A DNA stretch of 64,000 nucleotides from Paralichthys olivaceus (lineage: Eukaryota > Chordata > Actinopteri > Pleuronectiformes > Paralichthyidae): contig NC_091098.1 in NCBI RefSeq assembly GCF_024713975.1, positions 11,442,816-11,506,815 on the forward strand. The letters are read 5' to 3'. The notes under the pieces were generated by a model. That model searched no databases. It had not been told where the DNA came from and worked only from the letters and a program-made list of their open reading frames with translations. This document shows, in pieces, positions 1-14,000 of the stretch. The position numbers and the translations under genes are program-made. Every line of letters starts with the position of its first letter. The first letter of the stretch is position 1.

Positions 1-1746
1 TCCCCAGATTTGCGTAAAAGACATGTATTGTATTGTTTGATATGTCTTATTTACAACCAAAGACTACATACAAGGTAGTACATTTCTTTTTATGACAGGA
101 AATGGGAAGTTAAATTTGATATTCAGCAAGTTCACGATGCGAAACACAAATTAGTTACATTTTATTCAGTAATAAATAAATATGTATATAGTTCATCTTT
201 TTTTTCTAAAACAAAAATAGACAAGGGAACAGAATCATAAAAAGATGGGAAATAGATTTTTATGGATTGAATGTTGCTTTTGTGGTGAACTTTTTGTGAA
301 ACCACGCGCTGTTAAATATTCTTAGTGGGTTTTGTTGGCAGATTAGCTCTCTCGTGTGACCAAAGCAGCTTTATTTGAGTAAGAGAACAAGGCTTTGATT
401 CAGTTCATGTAAAAGGAGCATGTTTCATGTTAAGATTATACACATGCAGCTTTAGGTCCGGTGTAAGAGAGACCCCTCTATCCACAAAACGGAGTCAGAT
501 GTTTAACTCGGCTGTTTTAGTTGAGCACTCTTACTTTCCGACATCTGACATCTATCTGAACCTGGAGCTGTGAACGCAGAATATTAAACTTCTGTCAATG
601 AGGAGTCGTCACTGTTTGCTGCTGTTAGATCAGACTCTAAATATTTCAGGGTTCTCAGATATTACCAAGGAATAAGTTCACTTTGCATTTTTGTCATTTT
701 GACTAAAATGCATCTCTGAGTCAATGTGCTGATGTTTCGCTCATGCAAAACCATTGCATTTGCATGAATTTCTCTGCAAAATTAACTTTGCATGAAACCT
801 TTTCCCAAGAAATTACTTTCCGTAACGTAATCATCCCAAATGTCAGCTAACCCTGAATGTGAAACAGACCCTTTTTACAATATATTTTGAAAAAGTAACC
901 TTCAAAACTGTCAACTACAAGTGTGCTTAGTCAGCATAGGAAAATATAAAGTTACTTTGACATTCAAATCTCACGTAAGCTAATTTACATCTTCAATGCT
1001 TATGGCTGTCATAACTTCTCACAAAATCGAGAGGCTCAGACATCAAGCAGGTGTCCTGGGTGAACGTCAGCAGGAATTAATTGACAGCTGACCCCTGACC
1101 TCTCCTCCTTTTGTGGTGTCGTGTTCTGAGTTCTTATCAACCAGTGTTAGTTTTGTTGACTCATGTCTGCTGTCAAAGAAATGGTCCTTCAGCACTCATC
1201 AGGTGGGAGGGTAATGTGAGCAGGCAAGCGCTACAGATGGTTTCATTGTCATCCTCCGGGGAGGTGGGCCGACAATAGCAAATGCACAAAGCATATTAGC
1301 GGCACCTTCCCATCCCCCACACAGACGTACACACACAGACAAGCTATCGCCCTATTATGTGGATCTGTCTGTCATCATAAAGTCATTGTTATATATTTGT
1401 TCTTACACAGTTTTTGTATGCAACATGAGAGATCATTTAGCCTGGTTACCGCTTGACATGGTTCAGTTATGTTTGAATGCGGTTTTGCAAAAGCCTCAGA
1501 TTATAATAGTTATGCTATAACAGGTATAGGCTGCAATTTTTAAACAACAATCAAAACAGAGTCAAAGTAGACAATTAAAAATAACAGATGCAACACAATT
1601 AGCCGTGCAGCATCTCAAACAGAACAGCTGCAGAAGCTGGAGATAAGTGAAAATTGACAAAGAAACTTTTAATGTTTACTGCATCTTCTTCTACATCGCC
1701 TTTGCCTCTAGTGAAAAACAAATCCTTTAGTAACTTAACATCTTAC
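1..1746. other. left-edge stretch, probably espn intron
   Basis: No coding exon, RNA gene or clear repeat was recognised. The remaining espn exons (WH2 and actin-bundling module) must lie outside the window, so this is presumed intron. Confidence 0.5.
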
Positions 1747-1862
1747 CTTAGGGTTAGAAATCCTCCCCTGTAGCTCTGCTCCAGTCTGGACAGAGCCTTC
1801 AGCTCAGCAAAGCACAGAGAGTAGTGGTCACCACCTCTCCACTCGGCGCTACACTTGCCACT
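1747..1862 (-). CDS. possible further espn exon (doubtful)
   Basis: On the minus strand an open stretch reads GGDHYSLCFAELKALSRLEQ and ends at a consensus donor (CTAAG|GTAAGA). It lies where the next espn exon would be expected, and GDHY loosely recalls the GDYY of mammalian espin. Against it, the only in-frame upstream acceptor (TAG at 1863-1865) follows a purine-rich stretch, and the match to espin is very short. It may be coding, or chance. Confidence 0.25.
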
Positions 1863-2454
1863 CTACCTACCCTCTCACTTTACGCACAGGCCTCATCAAT
1901 AACCTATCGGGCTGTCCACAGCAGTGACAATGATGTCACCCGGAGCCCACAGACCAACCACTCCCAATGTCTCTTATGCAAAACACAAAGTCCCTGGTGC
2001 TGCCCTCACCATGGCTGACTGCACGCAAATCTCACAGTTGATGATTATATTACAATAGTTTTCAATGCCACAATAATGTCTGAAAGTTTGCTTGTTACAG
2101 TCCAACTTTTCTGGAGAGACTACAAAAATTATAAAGAATAAATGATATGTGGTGAAACAATTTCGTCACCTGCACCACAAGAAACATTTGACTTTAGTCA
2201 AAGCTAATACAAATTGCAAATGAGGAGAGAAACAAACAAAACACAGGAAACTTATTTTACTCAAACCATCATTTAACAGTTTAGCTACTCTGTCCTTTTT
2301 AAAGATTCAATAAGAGTTGGACTCTACACTTTATCTGCAGGCTGTGAGATTGATCTATCTGATCTACTTTGTCCCTGGATGAGGTTACTGTTCCCTGTTA
2401 CTATGGCGCCCAAGGCAGATTGTTTTTCCCAATGTATATAGTACACACTAATCT

Positions 2455-2640
2455 TGATTGTGTGTGTGCGCGCGCATGTTCCTCCTAGTTAAATTGTTAA
2501 TGAGGGCGCGCCCCGGGTCGGTCACCTGGGTACAGAGAGGAGAGGGGGCGGCACTAATTAAAGTCTCTCCCACGTAGCTGATGGGGCATGCGTGCACACA
2601 TGAAGACACAGAGCTCACCCAGGAGACGGGACACTGTCGC
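2455..2640. promoter_or_regulatory. GC-rich block inside an espn intron
   Basis: An island of GC-rich sequence (GGGCGCGCCCCGGG, GGGGGCGGC) sits in otherwise AT-rich DNA. It begins after a short GTGTGTGCGCGCGC run. It could be an enhancer or internal promoter; mammalian espin has short isoforms from internal starts. No TATA box or initiator was identified. Confidence 0.25.
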
Positions 2641-2772
2641 TGCTTGTGGACTTTAACAGCTAAAGGGCACTTTGAATGGCAGATCTATACAAACAGACCT
2701 CTGTGTTTTGTCTGAACAAAAGATTTTCCCCTGCAAATCAGATGGATCTGCTGCAACCCAAAGTTTTATTGC

Positions 2773-2860
2773 AGAGGTTCTCTATTTTTTCCTTAGCCAA
2801 GGAACCCCTACAAGATAAAAAATACTCTGGCGGACCCCCTCCCCAACCATCCCTGCATAT
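2773..2860. mobile_element. hAT-like MITE fragment
   Basis: The sequence starts GCAGAGGTTCTCT and runs through AGGAACCCCTACAAGAT and GGCGGACCCCCTC, a pattern typical of fish hAT-type non-autonomous elements (AGGTTCTCAAAC ... GGACCCCC). The right end was not found. Confidence 0.45.
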
Positions 2861-3595
2861 GTCCCTTGGAATAATTTCTCCATTTTTTTTCGAGATGGGG
2901 CATTTGACATTTACTACATTCTATTATTTACTACAAACTATTATTTTCTTCTGTTATACATTTAAAGTAATTAAAATAAAACACTTAAGGTTGAAAACCA
3001 ACACAAAAAAACCCTCACATCTGTATCTTGTGTTGTGTTTGGCTGAAGCTATGAAGCAATTGTGTTGGACAGATGTCACATGGTAACAATCAGAGAATAA
3101 ATCCTTCATGAGGTGAAAGTGATCCCTCAGATTAGTTGTCTTTCAATTCAATTAGAAATACAACTTCACATCCAGTTTGTATGTAGTTTACAACAGCACT
3201 GAACGACAAGATACTTCACCCAAAACATTGTTGAGTTTTAATTGCTCCTTCTGGTCAGCTCTTTATACACATCTGAGTGATCTGTGGCCAGATCCAGATT
3301 AATTACTGGAATTAAGATCGAACCCATCACAACAACCTTTGTGTGTCAACCCAGAGGCCTGTCACGGTAATGAGCATCCTCGTTAGCCTCGTTAACTATG
3401 CTAACACAATAACATCATTGTGAGCACCCAGACAAAGCACATTGTTACACATCAGAGCAACAGCCCAGCTTATTAGACACAGGGGAATATGGCATCAAGG
3501 GCCAATTTATCCCAAACACCATGGTTCCTCTGCTTGTTTAGGATTATTCCATTACACTCATGTTAATTCTTTGGATATCTAGAGTTTTAATAAAT

Positions 3596-3600
<5 letters not shown>

Positions 3601-3632
<32 letters not shown>
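3601..3632. repeat. (GT)16 microsatellite
   Basis: An uninterrupted GT dinucleotide repeat lies about 250 bases beyond espn exon 7, in the intron. Confidence 0.97.
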
Positions 3633-3634
<2 letters not shown>

Positions 3635-3880
3635 TTAAGCTATGAAACTATTAGACATGCATTATCATCCTGTATGTGAAAGACCAGGAATCACTTCTCC
3701 TAATTGCTTATCGTTATATTACAACTCTTCCTCTGTACAGTGCATCTGTTTGATGGACAAAGAACTACCAGGGATCCCAACAGCAAATGCAACTGAGACA
3801 AGAAAATCTTTGCATAGCTCTGATGCTCAAGATATAAACAGCTTCATCTCTTGAATCCATGTAGGAGCTCACCACCTTAC

Positions 3881-4164
3881 CTCCTTCTTGTTGGCATTAC
3901 TCTCCACATGCCGCAGGTTGCTCTTCACCTTCAGGAACTCTGCTGATGTCGGCTCCTGAGGGGGCTGGGGTGCTGGGTAGCCCGGAGGCGGAGGTGGCAG
4001 CGGTGGAGACAGTGGGGGAGGTGGGGGTGGATAGGTCGGTGGTGGCGGGGCCTTTGTGGTGGCATCGGCCGGTATGTCCACCTTTTTTAGCACGTCAGAG
4101 CCAATGTCTGGGTTTAGCATGTCCATGTATGCCTGCATGTCTGAAATGGCCGACTCTGATGCAC
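3881..4164 (-). CDS. espn: espn coding exon 7, proline-rich region
   Basis: The acceptor is CTTTTCACAG|G and the donor GAG|GTAAGG. The exon encodes [18 protein letters not shown], then a proline-rich block ([33 protein letters not shown]), then [15 protein letters not shown]. In espins the polyproline blocks bind profilin and the following part begins an additional actin-binding region. It is the last exon identified with confidence on this strand in the window. Confidence 0.92.
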
Positions 4165-7100
4165 CTGTGAAAAGACATGGCCCTTGTTGGCATGTTTACT
4201 GTAGATCTGAGTTTTATTACAGGAACCCAAACATGTTAAACAATTGAGAGCATTACGTAAATCGGTCGTTTACTCCATTCAATTTTCACACAAGAGTGAT
4301 TTACTTGGTTGGTCCACCTCTCTATCCTTAACAAACCTTAACAGACCACTAGGGTGCAGCACCAGTATATCATGCACCTGTGACCCAGAACAATTGGAAA
4401 CACATTTGCTGCATGTTGTTAGCTCTACTTCAGTAAATAGCTGAGGCATGCAACAAACAACCAGTGAGGATTTATGATTGAAAACTGCAAAGCTTGTTTT
4501 TTCACATAAACTCCTTTGATTGAAAGAAAAACATTGTGCTAAGTGTGTTTCCAGTCATGACATGGTTCACCTGTTCTAGTCTTAGGTTTAAAAGGTTTCC
4601 AACCTGTGTGTGCAACTGTGTTCAGCTGAGCAGGCGGCCCTCGAGACGTTGTTAAGCTGCTCCTCTTCTCCCCGGTGCTGGACTGGCTGGAGCTGGCTGA
4701 GTCGTAGTTGGACAGGGAGCTGGATGGTGAACTGATGTCAAAGTGTGCCACCTGGCTGGCAGGGGGCATAGTTGTGTTTGGGGACGAGAGGCCCGAGTCG
4801 GGCTGCTTGTACTCCAGGTCGGTTGAGGGGTCCCGGGACAAAACACGGTGCTCAACGCTCTGTCGGAGGATGTGAGTGGACATGATTCACACAGTTATAA
4901 AAACTACAAAAACAACTGTTTATTCTCAATTAATTTCTTATTATAAAAATGTGTCTGGTTCATTTTAATTTAGTTGCTTTTAGTGCTATTAGAAAATGAA
5001 TTATCCTTCACCTATCTATTCAACTTATTCTTTGAGGGTCACGGGGGGGAGCTGGAGCCAGTTTATTACAGGGCCAACATACAGAGACAAACAACCATTC
5101 ACACTCTTATTCACACCGAAGAGCAATTAGAGTCTTCAACTAGCTTCACCATAATCTGCATGTTTTTTGACTACGGGAGGAAGCATCCAACTCATACACA
5201 TTAAAGACCATGGCCTAACCGGGAATCAGACCGGGAAACTTTTGTCTCTGCGGCAACAGCTTGCTTATTATTGAATTATTATTAATATAAACAATCTTTT
5301 TCATTCACAAATTCCCAGCCCACCTCCTCTCAGTCCCTGATGAGTTACATGAGGAGAACAGCTTTATGAGTTTAATTACTGCACACTAATGACGTGTCTC
5401 ACAGCTGATCAGAAAGACTCAGGGGCCCTTTGCTTTTCCCCTCAGTGCAGGACTCAGTTGGCTGGATGTCCCCTGTGGGAAGAATAGAAGTGGGGGCAGG
5501 GGTTCCTGCACACCAGAGACAGTTCAGTGTGCAGGAGTTATTATTCCCTGGGCCAGTTGGGGATTTCACTGGGTTGAAGCTATGGAGGCCTCTGTAGCTC
5601 AAGTGTTTATAACTCTAGTATCTGCTGTAATTAGCTGAGAAAACTCAAGAAACACGTTGGCTCAGTCTGCAAAGTGTTTTTCAAGATTATAATTTTCATT
5701 TTAACTTAATATGCAGAATATTGACTGCAGTTTGTTCATCAAATGTCCCTGTAGCAGCTATGATACTTTTAATTTCTAGGTATTTGTGCTACTTATGGAA
5801 CAAACAAGGCGGCATTTATACCCTTCTGGATTTTCTCTGTCTAGAACAAATAATGTCTTGTTTTGATAGAGTTGAGCTCCCAATGGACTAATTAGTAACA
5901 GTAAATGCATGAAGCACATTGGTAAGACATGTGTCTCCATGTTTAATGAGAACCCAACCAGTGTCTGACTATTTAACAAACACTGTAATAACTGAAGCCT
6001 TCTTGACTTGAGAAATGAAGCAGTCTGCTTATGTCTCCCCTGATATATCTTATAGTTGTAGTTTAATTACATCAACCAAAGACTTCGCTTTTGTCAGCAC
6101 TCAGATTTTGTACTCTGGGAGATTTGAAAGGCAGGTGAAAATATAAATTTGACAAAAACAGTAAATATTTGAGAAAAGCTGTAAAAGAAAATAAATTATA
6201 TAGTTTTCTCTAGGTCTCAGAATGCAGCGTGGCGTCGCTGTGTCTCTTACCATGTTCTCCACAGTGCGCAGATACTTGGCACACTGGGAGTGGCCGTTAT
6301 ACTCGGCCAGGTCCGCTGCTGTGAAGCCGTCCTGGTCCCTGATGCCCAGGTCCACACCGTTCACCACAAGGATCTGACAGCACTGGACGGTGACGTGACA
6401 GAGGAACAGACAAAGTGATAGAAAGATGGGAAGAATGTGAACAAAAATACATTGACAGTGAAGAAGACTTCAATAAGACCTAAATCTGTTCGCACTTCAC
6501 ATTCTAGGGACTCCTCCTCATTATGTGGACAAAAACAAGTCCCCATAATGTAAACTGTTAAAGGTTATAGGTAACCCTATTCCACACAAAATTTGAATTA
6601 GTCACCACAACCTCACTGATCATATCCTCCTGTCATCAGTGAGGTTGTGGACCTGATTCTTGCTCATATATTATAGCAGATAATGGTTGACTAAATATCC
6701 TATTATCCTCCCATGGCTTTTTATAATGGGTTAAACTTTCATGGTCAGTAACATAAATCAAATAGGACAGTTTCCTATTTAGGTTCAATGGAACAAACAG
6801 TTGAGCTGACCAGACTTTGATACAACAAAACATTAGTCAAAGTATTAGGTCGGAGTTGTAAACCATAAGGTAGAGGCCTTTCATTCAAAACATATGGTCA
6901 AGATTTGTCAGTGCAAATCAGAGAGCATAGAGAAACACTCTGACACAACCTCTGTGAATATTGTTTGGTAAAGTACTTGACCTGTCAAATGATATCATAC
7001 ATCTATAGAAAGCCTTGATATTATTGTGCCAATTTATTACATTTCTTATGTATTATATGGGTTTGTAGACATAATAGATGAAATAATGATACAACTGAAT

Positions 7101-10100
7101 CAGCTCTACATGTGGATTATGGATGGTTTGACTAACATACTGTGTTTAATATAAACTATAACACGTGGCAAATCTTCACTATATGAAAATCATGTAGCAC
7201 GTTTCTGTGTTGACTTGTTTCACACACACCTCCAGTTCGCCGTTCTCTGCCGCATCATGAAGGGGGGTCCCTCCCCAGGTGTCAGTGACTATATCTCCTC
7301 CATGCAGCAGCAGCCAGCTGAGCACCTTTGCATGACCACGACTGGCTGCAAAGTGCATGGCCGTGGCCCCGTCGCTATCCTTGCCCGTCAGGCTGATCTC
7401 TGTGAAACTCATCTAAGGGAGGGAGAATAATGACCTACGTTACAGTCATATTCAACAACAGAAATTCAGTACATTGTTAAGGGAATGATGAAGTAAAGGA
7501 TGTATGTAGAAGAGGAAAAAGCCTGAAGTGGTCAGAACTGCAGCATCACTTGTAGTCTATATCAAACAACTTTCTTTGACTGGGGCTTTTCTGAATTGTT
7601 TGTGGCCTTGAGCAGACAAGTTATTTTACTGTCAGGACTCTACAGGTGAGGAGCAGTTATTTGAGATTGTTGGAGGAATGTTCTTGCTTGTGTCATTAGA
7701 GATGTTTTGTTTCCATGATGTCATAGCAATAGTCCATGACTCAGGAGCCTCAGAACCACTTCAAGATTTTAGATAATGGAGTAAAAGTACTTCTGATGTT
7801 GATGAACAGTCATTTAGACGCAAAATAATAATAAATACATAGACTGAAGACTAGAACTTAGTATTATTAGCATAACATGAATTCCAAAGTCTTTTTAATT
7901 GCATCATTTAGTATAATACAATCAAGGACAAAATAAATGCATTCTGCATTTGTTTATAAGATTTGCAGTGTACCAGCCAGACGATGACTGTGTTGTGGCC
8001 CATCTGGGCAGCAGCATGCAGTGGTGTCATCCCATCATTGGCTCTGATGCTTGGATCGGCTCCACAATCCTTCACCAGGTATTGGACAACCTCAAGATGA
8101 CCCTCCTGGCAGGCCAGGTAGAGCGGCGTGGCACCATTCTTAGTTTTGGAGTTGACAACACTGCAGGGAAATAAACAGGTGGTTACGCTCCCATGCAGCT
8201 CACTGGGATTTAAATTGCGTGTAACCATATCATGTACAGACCCATTCTTGCAGAGAAAGCAAGCATGATTTAGCATGGATTTCTTCCAGCAATATTTTCT
8301 TTCAGGCTTTGTAAACTAAGACAACTTGAGTTTCAAATGACAATCCAACATTTAAATTAGATGCAAAACTATTACACAAGGTTCAATGTATTTGAAGGTA
8401 AAATGTAGTCTGAAGGCAACAGGTAACAGGAAAACAGTCTTTTCTTGTCAACAGCTGACTATTTTGAGACCAGACAGCAGTGATGCTGAGACAAATCCTC
8501 TCCCCATTATTTTCAAAGGCCCTTCGCCCCGCCTCATGTGAAAAAGCACATCTAATGCGTATTTTCCTCCTTGTCCCGGATCTTTTCAGTCACAGTGGGA
8601 GGTCAGGGAGTGAATGTGTGCTTCACCAGTAAATCCCATGAGGTCATGCTTTATTTGGATACTGACAAATGAGCAATGAGTCTCCTAAGAGGATTATCAC
8701 TCCACTGGCTTTGCCTGACTTGCCATGTGCTTAACGCAGGTTTGCCAGTGGACAAGATAGACTGAGTAGGTGAAGAGGAGGAGTAGAGAAGGTGGGAGAA
8801 TTGAGAGGCAGGGTGGGTGGATCCTGTAGACACAAACATGAACCTGCTAAGCTTTCTCGCACAAGGATGTGGCTCAAGGCCAACCCTACAGACTAGAGAT
8901 CCCGAATTAAAACTACTACATGAAGTTAATTATTTGTTCTGGTCCAAAGGCTGCTTCTTTTTAGGGACGATCACTCAGGTTTTAGGTGTAACAGATAAGT
9001 TGTCAGATAAATCTATGGCTCAGGTTTGTCTTTGGGATGGAGGTAAAAGTTCTACGTAAAAACAAATGCTTAAATGTTTCAAAATAAGAGAGGGAAGTAA
9101 TATGCTGTTCTGTCATCAGGAAGTGGGCAGACATGTTAATTATTTATGGCTGTAACCAAAGTGGGCTGAAGCTCATCTGTGCACTGGGGTCTGTGGAGGA
9201 CAGGAGCTTTGTATTTGTCAATAAACCAAACCCCAAACGTTGACAGTGATAAAGTTGAGTCTATAGATAGATACAAGATAGATGGTTGACAACACTACCT
9301 TTGTCATTACTCTCCAAAGTGAAGAGGCTTGAACACACCACTAAAGAAGTGCTGTTGGAGAACAGGTGTAGATTTCAAAGAGCTAAGAAAGAGGTTAGCC
9401 TTGTGTGACACATATGGCCAAGCGTCCATCACTTTGTCACTCAAAGAAAAACCAACACACTCTGAGGTAGCAGACATTTGATATATTTCCAGTTCAGTTC
9501 CAATGAGTAATTTACCGCAGTAATTATCTGTACACTGTCTCCTCCCATCCACTATGTATATGGTAACAAAGAACAGGGTTATCTTCATTACAAATGAAGT
9601 AATTGATGTCATACTAATGGTCCTCTTGCCTGATAAAGGTGTGTTAGCTTCTTGTCTAAATAATGAAAACCTGAAATTGTATACACTTTATTTAATTATG
9701 TGACCTCTGTGGCTTCTTTATGACGTAAAGGGTTTTATTTATTCCAACATGGACATTTATTGACATAACGCACACAACTCGTGTCTATATTTTCTTATAG
9801 AGGCAGTTATTGACAGTGTCCCAAAGCAAGAAAGCTACACAATAGGGATGTTTTATGTTGTCACTTCAGGGCTTTGTTTTATCTCCCACTGAAACAGATA
9901 ATTAAAACTAGATACAACAGTCTCATGTTCATGTAATCATGTAATCCTTCACTTTAAGAATGCACATCTAAGGATTTAACTCGACAATTAACTTAACAAT
10001 GCTCCAACAAAGTATGCACTTGTAATACTGTGGGCTCTTCGCCCAAAAGCATGTGAACATACAAAAGCTCCGGTTGTAGAACAGAACAGAAAGGGGTTTT

Positions 10101-10969
10101 ATCCAACTTGTACCAAGAAGTTATTAAGAAGATTAAAGCTGAAGAAAATAGGTGCAACTCAGCCAATAGCTGAATGAAAACCCCTTCTCTCCTATTTACC
10201 CTTTGCTCTCCATGAATCAAAACTTGCTACTTACACATCACATTAAGAACTCATTTCATCAGCTCGAAGTGAGACAGGGCAGTAATAGAGCCTCTTTGTG
10301 ACCTGCTGCACAATAAGCATCAGTACATCCACTTCAAATGTTCATTCTAATCATAACATGAACAACCTTCAGAGGTGCTGGTCATATAAACTGTGTTTTC
10401 TTATCAATGTGAACTGTAGAGCTTTGTCTCTCTCCCTCACACAAAGGGTGAATACTTGCCTCATCTTGAAACAAGAAGGGGAGAATATCCATATTTATCA
10501 TTTAATGACTATAAGGAAACAGAAAGTGATGCTGCCCCTGTGAGTCCACCATGTATATTTAGACAGGTGAACTTCTAGAACGGGGGTTCTCAGACTTTTC
10601 ATCCCTGACTACCAACGTAATGGTGCTAGAGACCCAGGACGCCCATCCTTCCAGATGACTGAAGCTTTCCAAAAACTATTCTATGCTACTATTAATTAAC
10701 CTGCTGTAACAAAGAAAATCACAACGTTGATTGAATTGGCTAAAATATTCCCATTTTTGAAAATCCCCAATTCCCAAGGTTTGAAATGTTTTTGTTTAAT
10801 TGAAATCATCTCAGGGCTCCCCTCTGTGACTTGTGATAACCTAAGGGATCCCGACCTTAACCCTAATTAGGGAACCAGTGTTAGAATACCCTAATGCAAT
10901 CCTTCTCTTCTCAACTGCATGTTGTTAATTATGGCTGATTGCGTAACCTGTCTGTAGTCTACCCCCCCC

Positions 10970-11002
<33 letters not shown>

Positions 11003-14000
11003 CTCCATACAGTCTTTTGTGTACTAACTCACTATCAGCAGAGGCACAGCACATGAGCCTGTTGGCTTTTGCTTCACTGGGATGAATGTGCAAACGATGT
11101 ATCGATTCAGACGTAGCTTATAAATCTAAAGAACACTAAAACATGTGGAAACAAAGCCACATCTGTCTTCCTCTAATCTCAACACAAAGGGACAGGGGTT
11201 GCATAATGGAGAAAATTGCAAGAGAAAATTGCATGCACTATATCACCTATGTCCCCCCAAACATCCCTGAATTCTCTGAGAATTCAATGTCAAATGCCCT
11301 ATATCACAAACAACACAACAACATTTCATGGAAACTGTTTTTTTGTGCTAAATCCTTCCAACAAACAAAGAAACAAACAAATGCAGATGAAAACCTAACC
11401 GGCGGTAATAATACTGGCAGCGTAAATGTAGTGGATATTATTTATTTACTAATTTACAGTGAAGTGTTGTTATATGTACTATTACCTCTGTGCAGCAGCA
11501 CTCTCACCATGTTGTCATCATGCGGCTGCCAATTACTAAAGCGATGATGTAACACAGGGGGTCATATTATCCTTGTGAAGTCGAACAAACTGAGCTATCC
11601 AATTACCTCCTAAAACTCGCTGATACAAATTTGTGTCTTGTAATAAAGACTGAGACAACAATGCTATCTCGCCGCTGCAAAGTTCCATTCCACACAATGC
11701 CTTAGGATAGCCACTATCCATCTATTCAAACGGATTTGTTTCCCTCATTATCTTATCACCGGTTGCCGCTACTGTTTGTCACCATGGAGACAGCGGTAAA
11801 CAGCATCAGCGGGGGGGTGGTGGAGAAGAGTGAATGGGACCCAGCTATCAGGGTGCTACCGTGTCCCTGAGACTCATTAAATTTTCAGCAGCTATGCACC
11901 TGTCTGGGGTGCAACCGGACAATATTAGAGGTGCAGAGCATGTATTAGTGCCGGGACAAGCCCAATTAATTCAGAACAACTTAACAGAATAGTAATAAAG
12001 TAAAAATAAAAAGAATAAGAATTGTTTACTACTACTCTCTCCACCGAGAAGCCCCTGAGCAAGACACTGAACCCTACTGTATCTCTCAATGTTCTGGAAT
12101 TAGACCACAACAGAATATAGATAAAGTGTATATGGTGCTGAGATGAAATATTTAACAATTAATAAACATGCTCACCTACTTGGCAATGGCAGCACAAATC
12201 CCTGTCAATATTACTAATATACGTATTTACAGTGATCTGATAATACACTGTCAATCAAAGCTGCAGCCCACTTTGCCAACGCAGCATGTTAAGATATATC
12301 TCAGCTGGTGGCTCAGTGATGCTGGCCTGTTACAAATCTGGCCAAGGAGCTTTTCCACTGGCACTTTTCTCATAATACTCTGAACAATACAATTAAATTA
12401 ACTTAACACGCATTCGGTTACAGTTGTGTAACCACCATTTAATACTGAGATGTTTAAGCTGCCAACTCAGTGCATAAATTGCGTCATCATTCATGATCAT
12501 TACACATTTTAATACAATCAAACCCAAAATTTCAAGCTGACTGAAATGAGAAAGAGAGTAGGGGGCTTTAAACCTGGCTTCGTTGTGGCAGATGACTGAC
12601 TGCATCATGTAGAGTTTGTGCTGTTAGTTAATGCTTGTGGGATTAGTGCTGCTTCCCAGAAAAGACAATTGAGTCCTCTTTACACCTCACCCGGGTAGAT
12701 TATGTGTTCCATATTGGTAAGGCATTGGTGGGTCTGCCACTGCACTGATTAAGGACGCTCTTCATCGAGGGGAAATCAGAGGTGCACAGAAACACACAAG
12801 ATCCAGATTTGTATTTGGCACTAAAAAGCTCACTCGTAAATTATTTTTGTTTTTTTTAATCAACAAAATGTGGAAGAATCCCCATCCCAAAAAAACACCT
12901 CCTAATGATGATCTACACCAATATTAATGAGTTCTTCCTTGGATCATGCTCCACAATATTTCATGGAAATTGGTTGAGTAGGTTTTGGAATAGGTAAATA
13001 TCACATATATTACCACATAACCACTCATTAAAATACAAATATTGAAAATATAGAAAGAATTAATCTTTCATGAAAACACGCCAAACTATTTTGTACAGTC
13101 CACTTATTCAACTGAGAAAATAACAGATTAATTGATAATGGAAATTATCATTATTTGCAGCAGTACTTGATTTTGTAATAGACAGTGTGTTTGGAGTAAA
13201 ATAAGACTCAACAGCAAGAAGAAATCAACAACATATAAATGACACATCCTGAACACAGTGACAGGAAGCATAACCAAGTTGCTCTTACTTTGGGCTGTGC
13301 CCCAGTAACAGTCGAAGAGACGGTAGGTCTCCCTTGGCAGCAGCATAGTGAACAGGTATGGCGCCCGTGTCGGTGGACGCCCCGGGGTCCACCTCACAAC
13401 TCTTCAGCAGCCAATCTGTGATCTCGTTGTGACTGAAGCGGGACGCAAGATGGAGAACAGTGGCACCAGAGCTGTCCTTGTCCTATAAAGCAAACGCAAC
13501 ACAGCTTGAATATTGTGTTCTAAAATCAAAGTTCCGTTTGATGAATCATTCAAGATTTACTCAAACAAGTTAGCATTTACATGCAGTAACTTACTCCTAC
13601 AGATGAGGTGACATATAAAAACAAAAACAAAATTAGTGAATACGGAAAGCTTTTCAAATGCAAACAGAAGGTTAATATACATAGTTAAAAATATTTGCAA
13701 GCAAAAGCTGATGAAAGTTGGTAAGTGTGCAACGAACCTGCACAACTTACATAGGTAAATATTTAAGCAAGAATGTAAGTCTGTAATTAGCTTGTGTACA
13801 ATACACCTCACACACACACTTAAGTGTGTTAACGTATCCTTCAGCATTTAACATGCTGCATTTCTAAGCAGCATAGACGAAGAACTGAACTCAAACATCA
13901 TGATTTTAAAGCCGGAAAGAGAGATTCTGAAACTATTCAGACATACTCAAGTACCTGTCGCAACTAAAGTGGTTATAAATGAGGCACAGATCATAGTCTT

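Larger units (their letters stand above)
8161..13288. other. espn: espn intron 2 (between exons 2 and 3)
   Basis: This 5.1 kb intron holds the hAT-like element near 10.6 kb, a polyC/CT tract near 10.97 kb, and a LINE-end-like fragment near 12.9 kb. No further gene was recognised. A 101-codon minus-strand ORF at 9307-9612 has a hydrophobic start but no family features. Confidence 0.8.

Noticed and set aside
7410..7412. ATG opening espn exon 4 as an alternative translation start
   Set aside because: It is in phase with exon 3, aligns with internal espin sequence, and directly follows a splice acceptor.
7215..7430. Plus-strand ORFs over espn exons (7215-7430, 7950-8174, 15689-16153)
   Set aside because: They are antisense shadows of strongly conserved espn exons in the opposite frame.
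9307..9612. 101-codon minus-strand ORF with a hydrophobic N-terminus like a signal peptide
   Set aside because: It lies inside an espn intron with no recognisable family, splice partner or promoter; one hydrophobic stretch in AT-rich DNA is expected by chance.
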